A stretch of DNA of 64,000 nt from Planctomycetota bacterium (lineage in GTDB: Bacteria > Planctomycetota > UBA1135 > GCA-002686595), in the NCBI GenBank assembly GCA_020638835.1, contig JACKHV010000001.1, forward strand, positions 744,001 to 808,000. Direction: 5' to 3'. This document shows, one piece after another, positions 25,542-33,707 of this stretch. The position numbers and the translations under genes are program-made. Below the pieces are notes generated by a model, which saw only the letters and a list, made by a program, of their open reading frames with translations, was not told the DNA's origin and did not search any database. Positions within the stretch are counted from its first letter, which is position 1; every line of letters starts with the position of its first letter.

Positions 25542-27394
25542 CGGCGCTCGTCCTGTGCCTTGCACTCTTCAGCTCTCTGCCGTCCGCGGCGGCGCAAGAC
25601 TCGTTCGATAGGCGCCTCGCGGACCTCGGGGGGTGGGTGGATCTGCTCGACAACAGCGCGTTCGAGGCTCCTGCTTCGAAGGTCGCGCCCGATCGCATCC
25701 CGTGGTGGACGGTCTCCAGCGGCACCGCGACGCTGCGCGAGATCGAAGCGCCGAACATCGTCGAAACGCACTACGGACGTCTCCGGCTGGAACCCGGATC
25801 GGCGATCGAACAGCCGATCGCGCTTCCTCCCGGTTCGGTGGACTCCCTTCAGTTCGACTGCATGGCGGTCAACGTCTGGTTCATCGTGCGGGACGACACG
25901 GGTCGCGAGCTGCGCCGACGAATCCGTCACTTCGCGGAGAACCATCCTCCAGGAGATGCGATCGCCATCCCGGCCTTCGAGACGCGCTTCGTCATGCGTG
26001 ACCTCGAGGGCTGGAAGGAGGGTGAGTTGACGCCGCGCTTGACGATCCGACTCGAGGCGGCGGACGGCCCTCACCCGTCCGAGGTCGGATACTGCCACGC
26101 GTATGCGGACTTGCCTTGGACGACGCGAGATGGCTTGCGCACCGAACTCGTCACCGAGCTCGAGTGGATCTTCGACAACTGGTTCGAGCGTGGCCTCGAC
26201 CGCGTCGGCCCGCGCGAGACGGCCTTCCTCTCGACGGTCTTCGACTGCAAGACCGGCGCGAGCTTGATGCACCTCGAAGGCGGCGCGCATCCCTTCTACG
26301 CGCTGCTCGGTCGCGCGCTCGCGGTGCACGAGGACGCGGAGTGGCGCGCGCGCTACGAGGCGTACCTGCAGGACCTCTTCGAGCTCGCCTTCCATCCCGA
26401 AACGGGCCTGCCGCGCGTCTGGAACGTCGAGCGCGACATCGCCGACGACGAGACGCCGCGCGAGGTCGCGTACGCGATGGGGCACCTGCTCGACATCGCG
26501 GAAGAGGGGCCGGAAGCGTGGCGCGAACGCGCGCTCGAGCAAGCCGTGCGCATCGGTGAGGTCGTGCTCGCGCGAGGCGTGCTGCCCGACGGCGAGATCG
26601 CGGCGCGCTACCGCCCGCGCGACGGCGAACCGAACACCTCCTACCCGCCGCTGCGACGCCTCGACGTGCCCTGCGAGCTCGCGCGGCTCGGCGCGCTGAC
26701 CGGCGACGACCGCTACACGGCCGCGGCGCGCGACGCCTTCGCGCAGTTCGAGTTCACGCACTCGTGGCCCGGCACCTGGGACGCGATCGACCCCGGCTTC
26801 GACGACAACTTCGGCCACTACGCCGCGCGCGCCGTGAAGGCGTGGGAAGCGCACCCGGGTGAACCGGCCTTCCGCAACGTCGCGGAGGGCGGCGCGCGGC
26901 ACTACCTGCCGATCTGGCGCGACGCGCTGCAGCTCGGCGGCAACATCGCAGCGGACCAGGTGCGCTGCTGGAAGATCCTGCGCGACGTCGCGGCGCTCGA
27001 GCCGAGCTTGAAGCCGGAAGTGCGCGAGCTGCTCTACCTCGCCGCGCGCAACCACTACCGCGGCCAGCAATACTCGGACGGCACGTGGGGCGACGTGACG
27101 ATCTACCAGTTCGACCCGAAGGCGTACCTCGAGGTCGGCGACCTGCCGGGCATCGCGCGCAACCTGGTCGAGGGTCTCGCCTTCGTCTACGAGGACGACC
27201 TCGACCTCGCCACGGACGAACAACGCGCGCTCTTCACGTCGGTCTTCCGCTCGTCGCGCGACCACTACAAGCGCGAGTACGGTTACCTCTCGACGCGCAC
27301 CGAGCGCGCCGGCGCGAACCCCGCGGGCGGGGGAGTGCGGCTCGCGGCCGGCATGGTCGAGATGTTGCACCAGCTCGGGGATGAGTCGCGTTGA
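25538..27394 (+). CDS. Exported alpha/alpha-toroid-like hypothetical protein, 618 aa
   Basis: The signal peptide is MTALVLCLALFSSLPSAAAQ. After a beta-rich N-terminal part (about 20-215) comes a long helical region with recurring Trp, His and Tyr residues (for example TELEWIFDNWFERGLDR, EVAYAMGHLLDIAEEG, FTHSWPGTWDAIDPGFDDNFGHY). This resembles six-hairpin glycosidases or polysaccharide lyases, but I cannot assign a family or catalytic pair. It is coupled by ATGA to the upstream lipoprotein and by TTGA to the downstream acetyltransferase, so the three form an operon. Periplasmic. Confidence 0.75.
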   Translation: MTALVLCLALFSSLPSAAAQDSFDRRLADLGGWVDLLDNSAFEAPASKVAPDRIPWWTVSSGTATLREIEAPNIVETHYGRLRLEPGSAIEQPIALPPGSVDSLQFDCMAVNVWFIVRDDTGRELRRRIRHFAENHPPGDAIAIPAFETRFVMRDLEGWKEGELTPRLTIRLEAADGPHPSEVGYCHAYADLPWTTRDGLRTELVTELEWIFDNWFERGLDRVGPRETAFLSTVFDCKTGASLMHLEGGAHPFYALLGRALAVHEDAEWRARYEAYLQDLFELAFHPETGLPRVWNVERDIADDETPREVAYAMGHLLDIAEEGPEAWRERALEQAVRIGEVVLARGVLPDGEIAARYRPRDGEPNTSYPPLRRLDVPCELARLGALTGDDRYTAAARDAFAQFEFTHSWPGTWDAIDPGFDDNFGHYAARAVKAWEAHPGEPAFRNVAEGGARHYLPIWRDALQLGGNIAADQVRCWKILRDVAALEPSLKPEVRELLYLAARNHYRGQQYSDGTWGDVTIYQFDPKAYLEVGDLPGIARNLVEGLAFVYEDDLDLATDEQRALFTSVFRSSRDHYKREYGYLSTRTERAGANPAGGGVRLAAGMVEMLHQLGDESR

Positions 27395-27987
27395 CGCAGC
27401 GTCGCTTGCGCACCGTGCTGCTCGAGGGCGAGCTCGTCCGCGTGCGACCGATCCGCGGTGACGACGCACCCGCCGCTTTCGCCCTGCTGCACGGGCATCC
27501 GGAGATCCTCGACTGGCTGATCTGGGACGGCCCTTCCGTCGTCTCCGAGCTCGCCGACGGCTACGCGCACTGGCGCAGCGACTTCTCGGACGGCGCGAAC
27601 TACCACTTCGCCGTCGAGGACCTCACCGCCGGCGCCTTCCTCGGCGCGATCGGCCTGCGCTACGAGGGCCACGAGCACCAGGGCGACATCGGCTACTGGA
27701 TCCGCTCCGACGCCTGGGGACGCGGCTTCGCTTCCGAAGCGCTGCGCCTCGTCGACTGGCTCGGCTTCCGGCACGCTGAGTCGATGTTGCACTACGCGAC
27801 GGTCTTCGTCGGCAACGACGCGAGCGCGCGCGTGCTCGAGAAACGCGGTTACACCGAGGATCCCGCCGGAGCGGCCAAGGTCGCGAAGCATGGCAAGCTG
27901 GTCGAGCGCCGCTTCTTCTCACTCACCCGCCGCGCCTGGTCCGCCCGCGACGGCGAGTGGGAGCCGCGCACGGCCGTGGTGTACTGA
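27391..27987 (+). CDS. GNAT family N-acetyltransferase (RimJ/RimL-like)
   Basis: The 198-residue product shows the GNAT fold: LEGELVRVRPIRGDDAPAAFALL at the start, YHFAVEDLTAGAFLGAIGL, and acetyl-CoA motif A in GYWIRSDAWGRGFASEAL. The region VFVGNDASARVLEKRGY is typical of RimJ/RimL-type enzymes acting on protein N-termini or small amines. The start is TTG overlapping the preceding stop (TTGA at 27391-27394), supported by the length and by motif positions. The last codon (Tyr) and stop lie inside the palindrome at 27980-28085. Confidence 0.85.
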   Translation: MTQRRLRTVLLEGELVRVRPIRGDDAPAAFALLHGHPEILDWLIWDGPSVVSELADGYAHWRSDFSDGANYHFAVEDLTAGAFLGAIGLRYEGHEHQGDIGYWIRSDAWGRGFASEALRLVDWLGFRHAESMLHYATVFVGNDASARVLEKRGYTEDPAGAAKVAKHGKLVERRFFSLTRRAWSARDGEWEPRTAVVY

Positions 27988-28085
27988 ACCAGGTACAAAT
28001 CCTCACCCCCCTGGGCAGTCAGGAGCGGCCGAAGGGCCGCTCCTGACTGCCCAGGGGGGTGAGGATTTGTACCTGGTTCAGTACA
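27980..28085. repeat. Perfect 51-bp-arm palindrome (family B, copy 2) spanning both gene ends
   Basis: Arms 27980-28030 and 28035-28085 are exact reverse complements around GAAG. The arm reads TGTACTGAACCAGGTACA, then AAATCCTCACCCCCC, then a private tip. 25 of 26 core bases match the palindrome at 6599-6719, and the single change is mirrored. Each arm holds the Tyr codon and TGA stop of one of the two convergent genes, so both proteins end in Tyr. Confidence 0.95.
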
Positions 28086-30258
28086 TCACCGACAGGTCGT
28101 TGCTGAACGCGTTCGCCGCGACGATCTCGGGCGTCCCGTCGCCGTCCAAGTCGCCGATCCACAAGCCGAGCGAACCGGTCCCGGCGCCGAGGTCGGCGCT
28201 GCGCTCGAGCGGATGCCGGCGGTCTTTGCGGCCGAAGTAGAGGTTCAGCTGGTGGCTGTTCTGCGCGCTGACGACGAGGTCCGCGCGGCCGTCGCCGTCG
28301 AGGTCGGCACTCGCCAGCGCGTAGGGACGCAGGCCGGTTTCGATCGCCGGCGTCTCGCGCCAGTCGTCGCCTTCACGCAAGAACACGATCACCGCGCCGG
28401 GTCCGTCGCCTTCGCGCGGCTTGCCGAGCAGGCAGAGGTCGATCGCGCCGTCGCCGTTCACGTCGGCGGCTTCGACGTCGATCGGGATCAGCGGTGCGCT
28501 GATCGGAGGCGCCTCGGTCCAGAGGGTCGTCGTCTCCGAGTAGACGTAGAGCTGCGCGTCGTTCCCCGCGCCGCGGCACGCGGCGACGACGCGCGCGGCG
28601 CCGGACTCCCTCCACTTCGCGAGCGCGACCGGCGAGAGCGGGGGTGAGCCCGGTGCGATCTCGCCGCGCGGTTCGCAGCCGGCGTCGTAGCGGTGCAGGC
28701 GGGAGGCATGGTCGTCGGCGACCCACAGCTCGGGGCCGGCGTAGGTGTCGACGACGAGCAGGTCGGACGCGCTCGCTGCGAGTTCGCAGTGCAGCGCCGC
28801 TTCGAGTCCGGAGTCCGTCGCGTCGAGCGCCGACAACCACGCGCGCGTTCGCCCGTCCGCTGCGGCGTGCGCGACGGTCCAGACGAGTTCCTCGCCCTGA
28901 GTTCGCAGTCCCGGCGGCACGAGTCGCGGGTTCGTCGCGCCGGCACCGACCGCGATCGGATCCGCGGCGAGCGCGCCGGTCGCGGGGTCGTGCAGGCGCA
29001 GCGTGCCGTCGAGCGCGCAGAAGGCCGCGAGGCGCATATCGCCGTGCGGTGTGAAGCGTCCGCCGACGACCACGTCGGGTCCGCGTCCCGTCGCGATGCG
29101 GCGATCCGTGCGCCACGCGCCGTGCTGGTCGGCGAAGACCACGCTGACGCGGTGTGCGTCGCGGTTCGCGACGACGACTTCGCGCGCGCCGTCGCCGTTC
29201 CAGTCGCCGCTCGAGATGTCCCACGGCGTCTGTCCGGCGTAGGTCGTGCGCTGCGGCTCGGCTTCGCCGGCGACGTAGTGCATCACCTGTAGGCGGTAGA
29301 ACGGCAGCAACAAAACGTCGTCCGGCGCGTTCGGCTCTCGCGCGGCGACGACTTCGAGGCGCAGCGGGACGTCGCCCGTGTCGCGCACGGTGATCGGCGC
29401 GCCTTCGTCGGCTTCGATCGTCCAGAGGTGGTCGTCGCCGCCCGCGACGAGGAACTCGAGCTCGCCGTCGCCGTCGACGTCGGCTTCCGCGACGTCGCGC
29501 GGGATGCCGTCGAGCGTGACAGTGCGCGCCAGCGTGAAGCGGCCGTCGGCGTACTCGAAGAAGCGGACTTCGTGCGCGGTGCGGTCGGCGACGGCGAGTC
29601 GCTTGCCGTCCCCCGTCAGGCAGAGCGCGCTGGCTTGCGAAGTGAAGCCGGCGAAGTCGAGCGCTGAGCCAACGCCGCTCCAGACGTGGAGCGTGCCTTC
29701 GCGGTCGACGCACAGCGCGCTCGCCTGCGCGTCACCGGCGAGCGTGCCGACGGCGATCGCGCGCGGCGCGGCGGCGAGCTCGACGCGCGCGAGTTCGCGC
29801 GGACCCTCGACGCCGAGCGCGTCGACGAGCGCGAGGCTCGGATCGGAACGCGACGCGACGAGCACCGCGTCGCGCTCGACGCGCGGGAAGGCGAGCGGAC
29901 CGAGCGCGTAGTCGCCGATCGCGAGCTCGACGCGCGGCGGAAGCAGGTCCCAGCCGGAAGGCGGCCGCGTCCAGACCGTCAGCACGCCCGGCTCGCGCGA
30001 GACCGCGACCAGCTCGGCGCGCCCGTCGCGGTCGAGGTCGCGCAGCAGCACGCCCTCGGGCTTGCCCGTGACCGGCAGCTCGAGTCGCGCGCGCAGCGCC
30101 GGGAGCGGAATCGCGTCCGTGCGTTCCGCGTCGGCGGCGGCCGGGACGAGTGCGGCTTCGCTCTCCGCGGGTGAGCTGCCGCCGCACGGCGCGAGGAGCA
30201 GGGGCAGGGCGAGCAGCACGCTGCCGGCCGCGGGGGCCGCCGCTTGCGGGGCAGTCAT
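28078..30258 (-). CDS. FG-GAP/VCBS repeat lipoprotein
   Basis: The 726-residue product begins with a leader ending in a lipobox (LLLAPC). It contains at least six Asp-rich FG-GAP loops (DLDRDGRAEL, DVDGDGELEF, DWNGDGAREV, DVNGDGAIDL, DLDGDGRADL, DLDGDGTPEI), spaced as in an integrin-like beta-propeller that binds calcium. No enzyme domain is attached. Such proteins in planctomycetes are surface or periplasmic binding proteins. The start at 30258 is chosen for the signal peptide; the longer frame to 30585 overlaps the divergent gene. The stop is in the palindrome arm. Confidence 0.85.
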   Translation of the reverse strand: MTAPQAAAPAAGSVLLALPLLLAPCGGSSPAESEAALVPAAADAERTDAIPLPALRARLELPVTGKPEGVLLRDLDRDGRAELVAVSREPGVLTVWTRPPSGWDLLPPRVELAIGDYALGPLAFPRVERDAVLVASRSDPSLALVDALGVEGPRELARVELAAAPRAIAVGTLAGDAQASALCVDREGTLHVWSGVGSALDFAGFTSQASALCLTGDGKRLAVADRTAHEVRFFEYADGRFTLARTVTLDGIPRDVAEADVDGDGELEFLVAGGDDHLWTIEADEGAPITVRDTGDVPLRLEVVAAREPNAPDDVLLLPFYRLQVMHYVAGEAEPQRTTYAGQTPWDISSGDWNGDGAREVVVANRDAHRVSVVFADQHGAWRTDRRIATGRGPDVVVGGRFTPHGDMRLAAFCALDGTLRLHDPATGALAADPIAVGAGATNPRLVPPGLRTQGEELVWTVAHAAADGRTRAWLSALDATDSGLEAALHCELAASASDLLVVDTYAGPELWVADDHASRLHRYDAGCEPRGEIAPGSPPLSPVALAKWRESGAARVVAACRGAGNDAQLYVYSETTTLWTEAPPISAPLIPIDVEAADVNGDGAIDLCLLGKPREGDGPGAVIVFLREGDDWRETPAIETGLRPYALASADLDGDGRADLVVSAQNSHQLNLYFGRKDRRHPLERSADLGAGTGSLGLWIGDLDGDGTPEIVAANAFSNDLSVMY

Positions 30259-30313
30259 CGCGGCATTCTGAATTCGAGGGCCTGGAACGGCAACTGCGAG
30301 GGGGCGAAGTGGA

Positions 30314-30319
30314 TACTCT
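30314..30319 (+). promoter_or_regulatory. -10-like box TACTCT
   Basis: GGATACTCT lies 30 nt before the ATG at 30350, in the 91-nt divergent spacer between two exported-protein genes. This gives a leader of roughly 24 nt. Confidence 0.4.
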
Positions 30320-30349
30320 CTGCCCCGCGCCCCTCCCGCTCGATCCCGC

Positions 30350-32038
30350 ATGCGACGACCCGTCCTCTTCCTCGCGATCATCACCTGCCTCCTGTGCGTC
30401 GGCCTGGGCGTCGCCTGGTTCGTCGGCGGTGACGCCGGCGGGAACGCGAACGTCGTGCTCGAGTCCGACGGCACGCTCGTCACGACGGAGGATGTCGCGA
30501 GCTCGACGCCGCTCGGCGTGCGCACGGAGAACACGGACGGACTTCCCGCGCCGGCCGAACCCTTGCCGGCCTCGGCGTACGACACGACGCTCGAGATCTT
30601 CCTCGACCTCGTGCGTCCCGCCGGTTGGCTGCACGCGGAAGGATCGCAAGCGCTCGGCAGCGGCGCGTCGTCCGCGTTGGTCGGCGGCTTGTGGAACGAG
30701 GGGAACTCGGTCGTGCGCGGCAGCGTGCGCTTCGTCTCCGGCGCGAACGAAGGCCGTGTGCTCGACTGCGACGCGGGCGGTCGCTTCGGAGCGAACGACC
30801 TCTATCCCGGCTTGAGCGTCGTCGAAGTCACCGGTCCGGGCATCCCCGGTTCGCTGCGCGAGATGATCCTGCGCAACGACCGCGAGACGCGGCTCAACAT
30901 CGGCTACGGCCGACTCTCGACGGTGAACGGCGAGGTGTACGACCAGACGGGCAAGCCGGTCGAGGGCGCGACGGTGCGCATGGACGGCGTGCCGGCGCAG
31001 ACGAACGACTTCGGTCGCTTCCAGGTCGCCGGCATCGCGGGCAGCCACGGCGACATGGTTGTGACGGTCGAGAAGGAAGGCTACGCGACGCTGCGCACCA
31101 AGCTCAGCTTGATGTCGGGCACCACGGTTCCGCTGGGAACGCACCGCTTCGTGCTGCAGGAAGCCGGATCGCTCGAGGTCTACGTCGTCGAGAAGATCGG
31201 CGCCACCGGCCCGGCGCAGCTCTACCTGATGCCCGCCAACCCGATGATGGCGCAGTCGAGCTTCGCGTGGCACCGCCGCAACCCGATCTCGATCGAGCCG
31301 GGGACGTCCACGGTCATCGACGGCCTGCCGCCCGGCGAAGTGCGCGCGCTCGTGTTCCACGCCGGCGCCAACGCGAAGCCGCGCATCGCGACGGCGATCG
31401 TGAAGTCCGGCCAGGCGACGCCGCTGACGATCCACCTGGAACCGGCACCGATGCTCGCGGGCAAGGTCACTCACGACGGCGCGCCGGTCGCGCGTGCGAT
31501 CGTGCGCGTCGAAGCTCCGGACCGCACGCGGGCGATGCTCAACTACCTGGGCGAGTCGGCGGCTTACCTCGAGTCGCAAGTCATGCAGAGCCTGCCGCCC
31601 GGCGTGCAGGCCGTGAAGACCGACGACTTCGGCAACTTCCGCATCGGGCTCTTCGGCGACGCGACGGAGGTCAAGTACATCACCGCGACGTCCTTCGACG
31701 GCAAGCTGTGGGCCGGCCAGGTGCTGCGCCCGGGCACGACGGAGGTCGAACTCGAGCTCGACTCGGCGCGCGAAGGCAACCGCGAGCTGCTGATCGAGAT
31801 CTCCGACCGCGAGCTGCCGCTGCGCGTCGACTTGATGATCGACGGCACGCCGCAGGGCATGACCGCGATCCAGCCCGGCGAACACCTGCGTGTCCCCGGC
31901 TTGATGGAAGGCGACTGGAAGCTGACGGCGCGCTTCGGTCGCACGCGGCTGTTCGACGAGGTCCCGATCACGGTCCAGGTCGGCGCGGCCTTCTACATCG
32001 GCCTGCCGCAGCTGGAACGACCGGGCGAGGGCGAATAG
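30350..32038 (+). CDS. Membrane-anchored protein with carboxypeptidase-regulatory-like domains
   Basis: The 562-residue product has one N-terminal transmembrane segment (about 5-26) and an extracytoplasmic remainder. At least two segments look like CarboxypepD_reg/SdrD B-like modules: GRLSTVNGEVYDQTGKPVEGATVRMDG with NDFGRFQVAGI, and AGKVTHDGAPVARAIVRVEAPD with TDDFGNFRIGLF. Such modules form beta sandwiches used in cell-surface structures. No catalytic motif. It stands alone between divergent promoters and the hut genes. Function unknown. Confidence 0.75.
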   Translation: MRRPVLFLAIITCLLCVGLGVAWFVGGDAGGNANVVLESDGTLVTTEDVASSTPLGVRTENTDGLPAPAEPLPASAYDTTLEIFLDLVRPAGWLHAEGSQALGSGASSALVGGLWNEGNSVVRGSVRFVSGANEGRVLDCDAGGRFGANDLYPGLSVVEVTGPGIPGSLREMILRNDRETRLNIGYGRLSTVNGEVYDQTGKPVEGATVRMDGVPAQTNDFGRFQVAGIAGSHGDMVVTVEKEGYATLRTKLSLMSGTTVPLGTHRFVLQEAGSLEVYVVEKIGATGPAQLYLMPANPMMAQSSFAWHRRNPISIEPGTSTVIDGLPPGEVRALVFHAGANAKPRIATAIVKSGQATPLTIHLEPAPMLAGKVTHDGAPVARAIVRVEAPDRTRAMLNYLGESAAYLESQVMQSLPPGVQAVKTDDFGNFRIGLFGDATEVKYITATSFDGKLWAGQVLRPGTTEVELELDSAREGNRELLIEISDRELPLRVDLMIDGTPQGMTAIQPGEHLRVPGLMEGDWKLTARFGRTRLFDEVPITVQVGAAFYIGLPQLERPGEGE

Positions 32039-32076
32039 GGGCGGGCCGCCGGGCACCGGCGCGCGAGGCTTCGGTG

Positions 32077-32082
32077 TAGACT
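32077..32082 (+). promoter_or_regulatory. -10-like box TAGACT upstream of hutH
   Basis: GTGTAGACTCT ends 43 nt before the GTG start of hutH, leaving a leader of about 37 nt. No operator for a HutC-type repressor is recognised. Confidence 0.4.
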
Positions 32083-32125
32083 CTCCGGCCTCGAATCGCC
32101 CCTCTGCCCCTCGGAGACCCCTCCC

Positions 32126-33661
32126 GTGCCCACGCTCCGCCTGGACGGCCGCTCGCTGTCCCTCGACGATCTCGCTCCGCTCGCGCGGGGTGCCGCCCTC
32201 ACCGTCAGCGTCACGAAGGACGCGAAGGCCGCCGTGAAGCGCGCGCGCAAGCTGGTCGAGGACCACGTCGCGGCGGGGGACGTCGTCTACGGCCTGACGA
32301 CGGGCTTCGGCAAGCTGAAGAGCGTCGCGATCGCGACCGAGGACCTCGAGACGCTGCAGAAGAACCTCGTGCTCTCGCACTGCTGCGGCGTCGGGGAACC
32401 GATGCTCGACGAAGAGGTGCGGATCGCGCAAGTGCTGCGCCTCAACGGCCTCGTGCGCGGACACTCGGGCGTGCGCGACTCGCTCGTCGATGCATTGGTG
32501 CGCCTCTTCAACAAGGGCTTCACGCCGGTCGTTCCGCAACAGGGCTCGGTGGGAGCGTCCGGCGACTTGGCGCCGCTCTCGACGATGGCCGCGACGTACA
32601 TGGGGTACGGTAAGGCGCGCATCGGCGGCAAGACGAAGACCGCGAAGGCGGCGCTGAAGGACGTCGGCGAAGAACCGATCGTGCTGCAGGCGAAGGAGGG
32701 CCTCGCGCTGATCAACGGCACGGAGATCATGAAGGCCGTCGGCGTGCGCTCTTACTTGCGCGCGCTGAACCTGTCGAAGGCGGCGGACGTGATCGCGAGC
32801 CTCTCGCTCGAAGCGCTGCTCGGCAGCCTGAAGCCCTTCGACGACCGCCTCGCGACGCTCAAGGGCAACGAAGGTCACCGACGCACGAGCGCCAACCTGC
32901 GCAAGTTGCTCGAGGGCTCGGGCGTGCTCGCCAGCCACGCGGACTGCGACCGCGTGCAGGACCCGTACTCGCTGCGTTGCATCCCGCAGGTGCACGGTTC
33001 GTACAAGACGGCGATCGCGCACGTCGGCGACGTGCTCTCGTGCGAGATCAACGCCGTCACCGACAACCCCGTGATCTTCCCGGAGACCGGCGAGACCGTC
33101 TCCGCGGGCCAGTTCCACGGTCAGCCGGTGTCGATGGTGCTCGACTACCTCGGCATGGCCGCGTGCACCATCGCGAACATCTCCGAGCGCCGCATCGAGC
33201 AGCTGGTGAACCCCGACCTCTCGGGGCTGCCCGCCTTCTTGACGCCGAAGCCCGGTCTGAACTCCGGCATGATGATCGCGCAGGTCGCCGCGGCGGCACT
33301 CGCCAGCGAGAACAAGGTGCTCGCGCACCCCGCGTCGGTCGACACCGTGCCGACCAGCGCGAACCAGGAAGACCACGTCTCGATGGGCGTGACGGCGGCG
33401 CGCAAGGGGCGGCAGATCCTCGACAACGTCGAGAACGTGCTTGCGATCGAACTGCTGTGCGCGGCGCAGGGCCGCGAGTTCCACACCGAGCTGACCGCCG
33501 GCACCGGCGCTGACGCCGCGCACCGCGCGCTGCGCAAGACGGTCAAGGCGCTGACGCACGACCGCTTCCTGCAACCGGACATCGAAGCCGCGCGCGAGCT
33601 GATCGCATCCGGCGCCCTGGTCGCGGCCGTGGAGGCCGCCGTCGGACCGCTCGACGCCTGA
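32126..33661 (+). CDS. hutH: Histidine ammonia-lyase
   Basis: The 511-residue product is a full-length HAL, converting histidine to urocanate and ammonia. The autocatalytic MIO cofactor triad Ala144-Ser145-Gly146 is in GSVGASGDLAPLS. VYGLTTGFGKLK (54-65) holds the catalytic Tyr. Later family segments include QDPYSLRC, PQVHGS and NQEDHVSMG. The start is GTG at 32126, five residues before the first conserved strand. The urocanate hydratase gene follows after 46 nt on the same strand, so this is the first half of the histidine degradation pathway. hutI and hutG or hutF are not in the window. Confidence 0.95.
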   Translation: MPTLRLDGRSLSLDDLAPLARGAALTVSVTKDAKAAVKRARKLVEDHVAAGDVVYGLTTGFGKLKSVAIATEDLETLQKNLVLSHCCGVGEPMLDEEVRIAQVLRLNGLVRGHSGVRDSLVDALVRLFNKGFTPVVPQQGSVGASGDLAPLSTMAATYMGYGKARIGGKTKTAKAALKDVGEEPIVLQAKEGLALINGTEIMKAVGVRSYLRALNLSKAADVIASLSLEALLGSLKPFDDRLATLKGNEGHRRTSANLRKLLEGSGVLASHADCDRVQDPYSLRCIPQVHGSYKTAIAHVGDVLSCEINAVTDNPVIFPETGETVSAGQFHGQPVSMVLDYLGMAACTIANISERRIEQLVNPDLSGLPAFLTPKPGLNSGMMIAQVAAAALASENKVLAHPASVDTVPTSANQEDHVSMGVTAARKGRQILDNVENVLAIELLCAAQGREFHTELTAGTGADAAHRALRKTVKALTHDRFLQPDIEAARELIASGALVAAVEAAVGPLDA

Positions 33662-33707
33662 ACCGCACCCTCACCACTCCGCGAACCCGACTGACGAGAT
33701 CGACGAC

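Noticed and set aside
29732..33574. A 1,280-codon minus-strand frame across the hut region
   Set aside because: It covers hutH and a carboxypeptidase-regulatory-like gene in antisense, with low-complexity Arg-rich translation.
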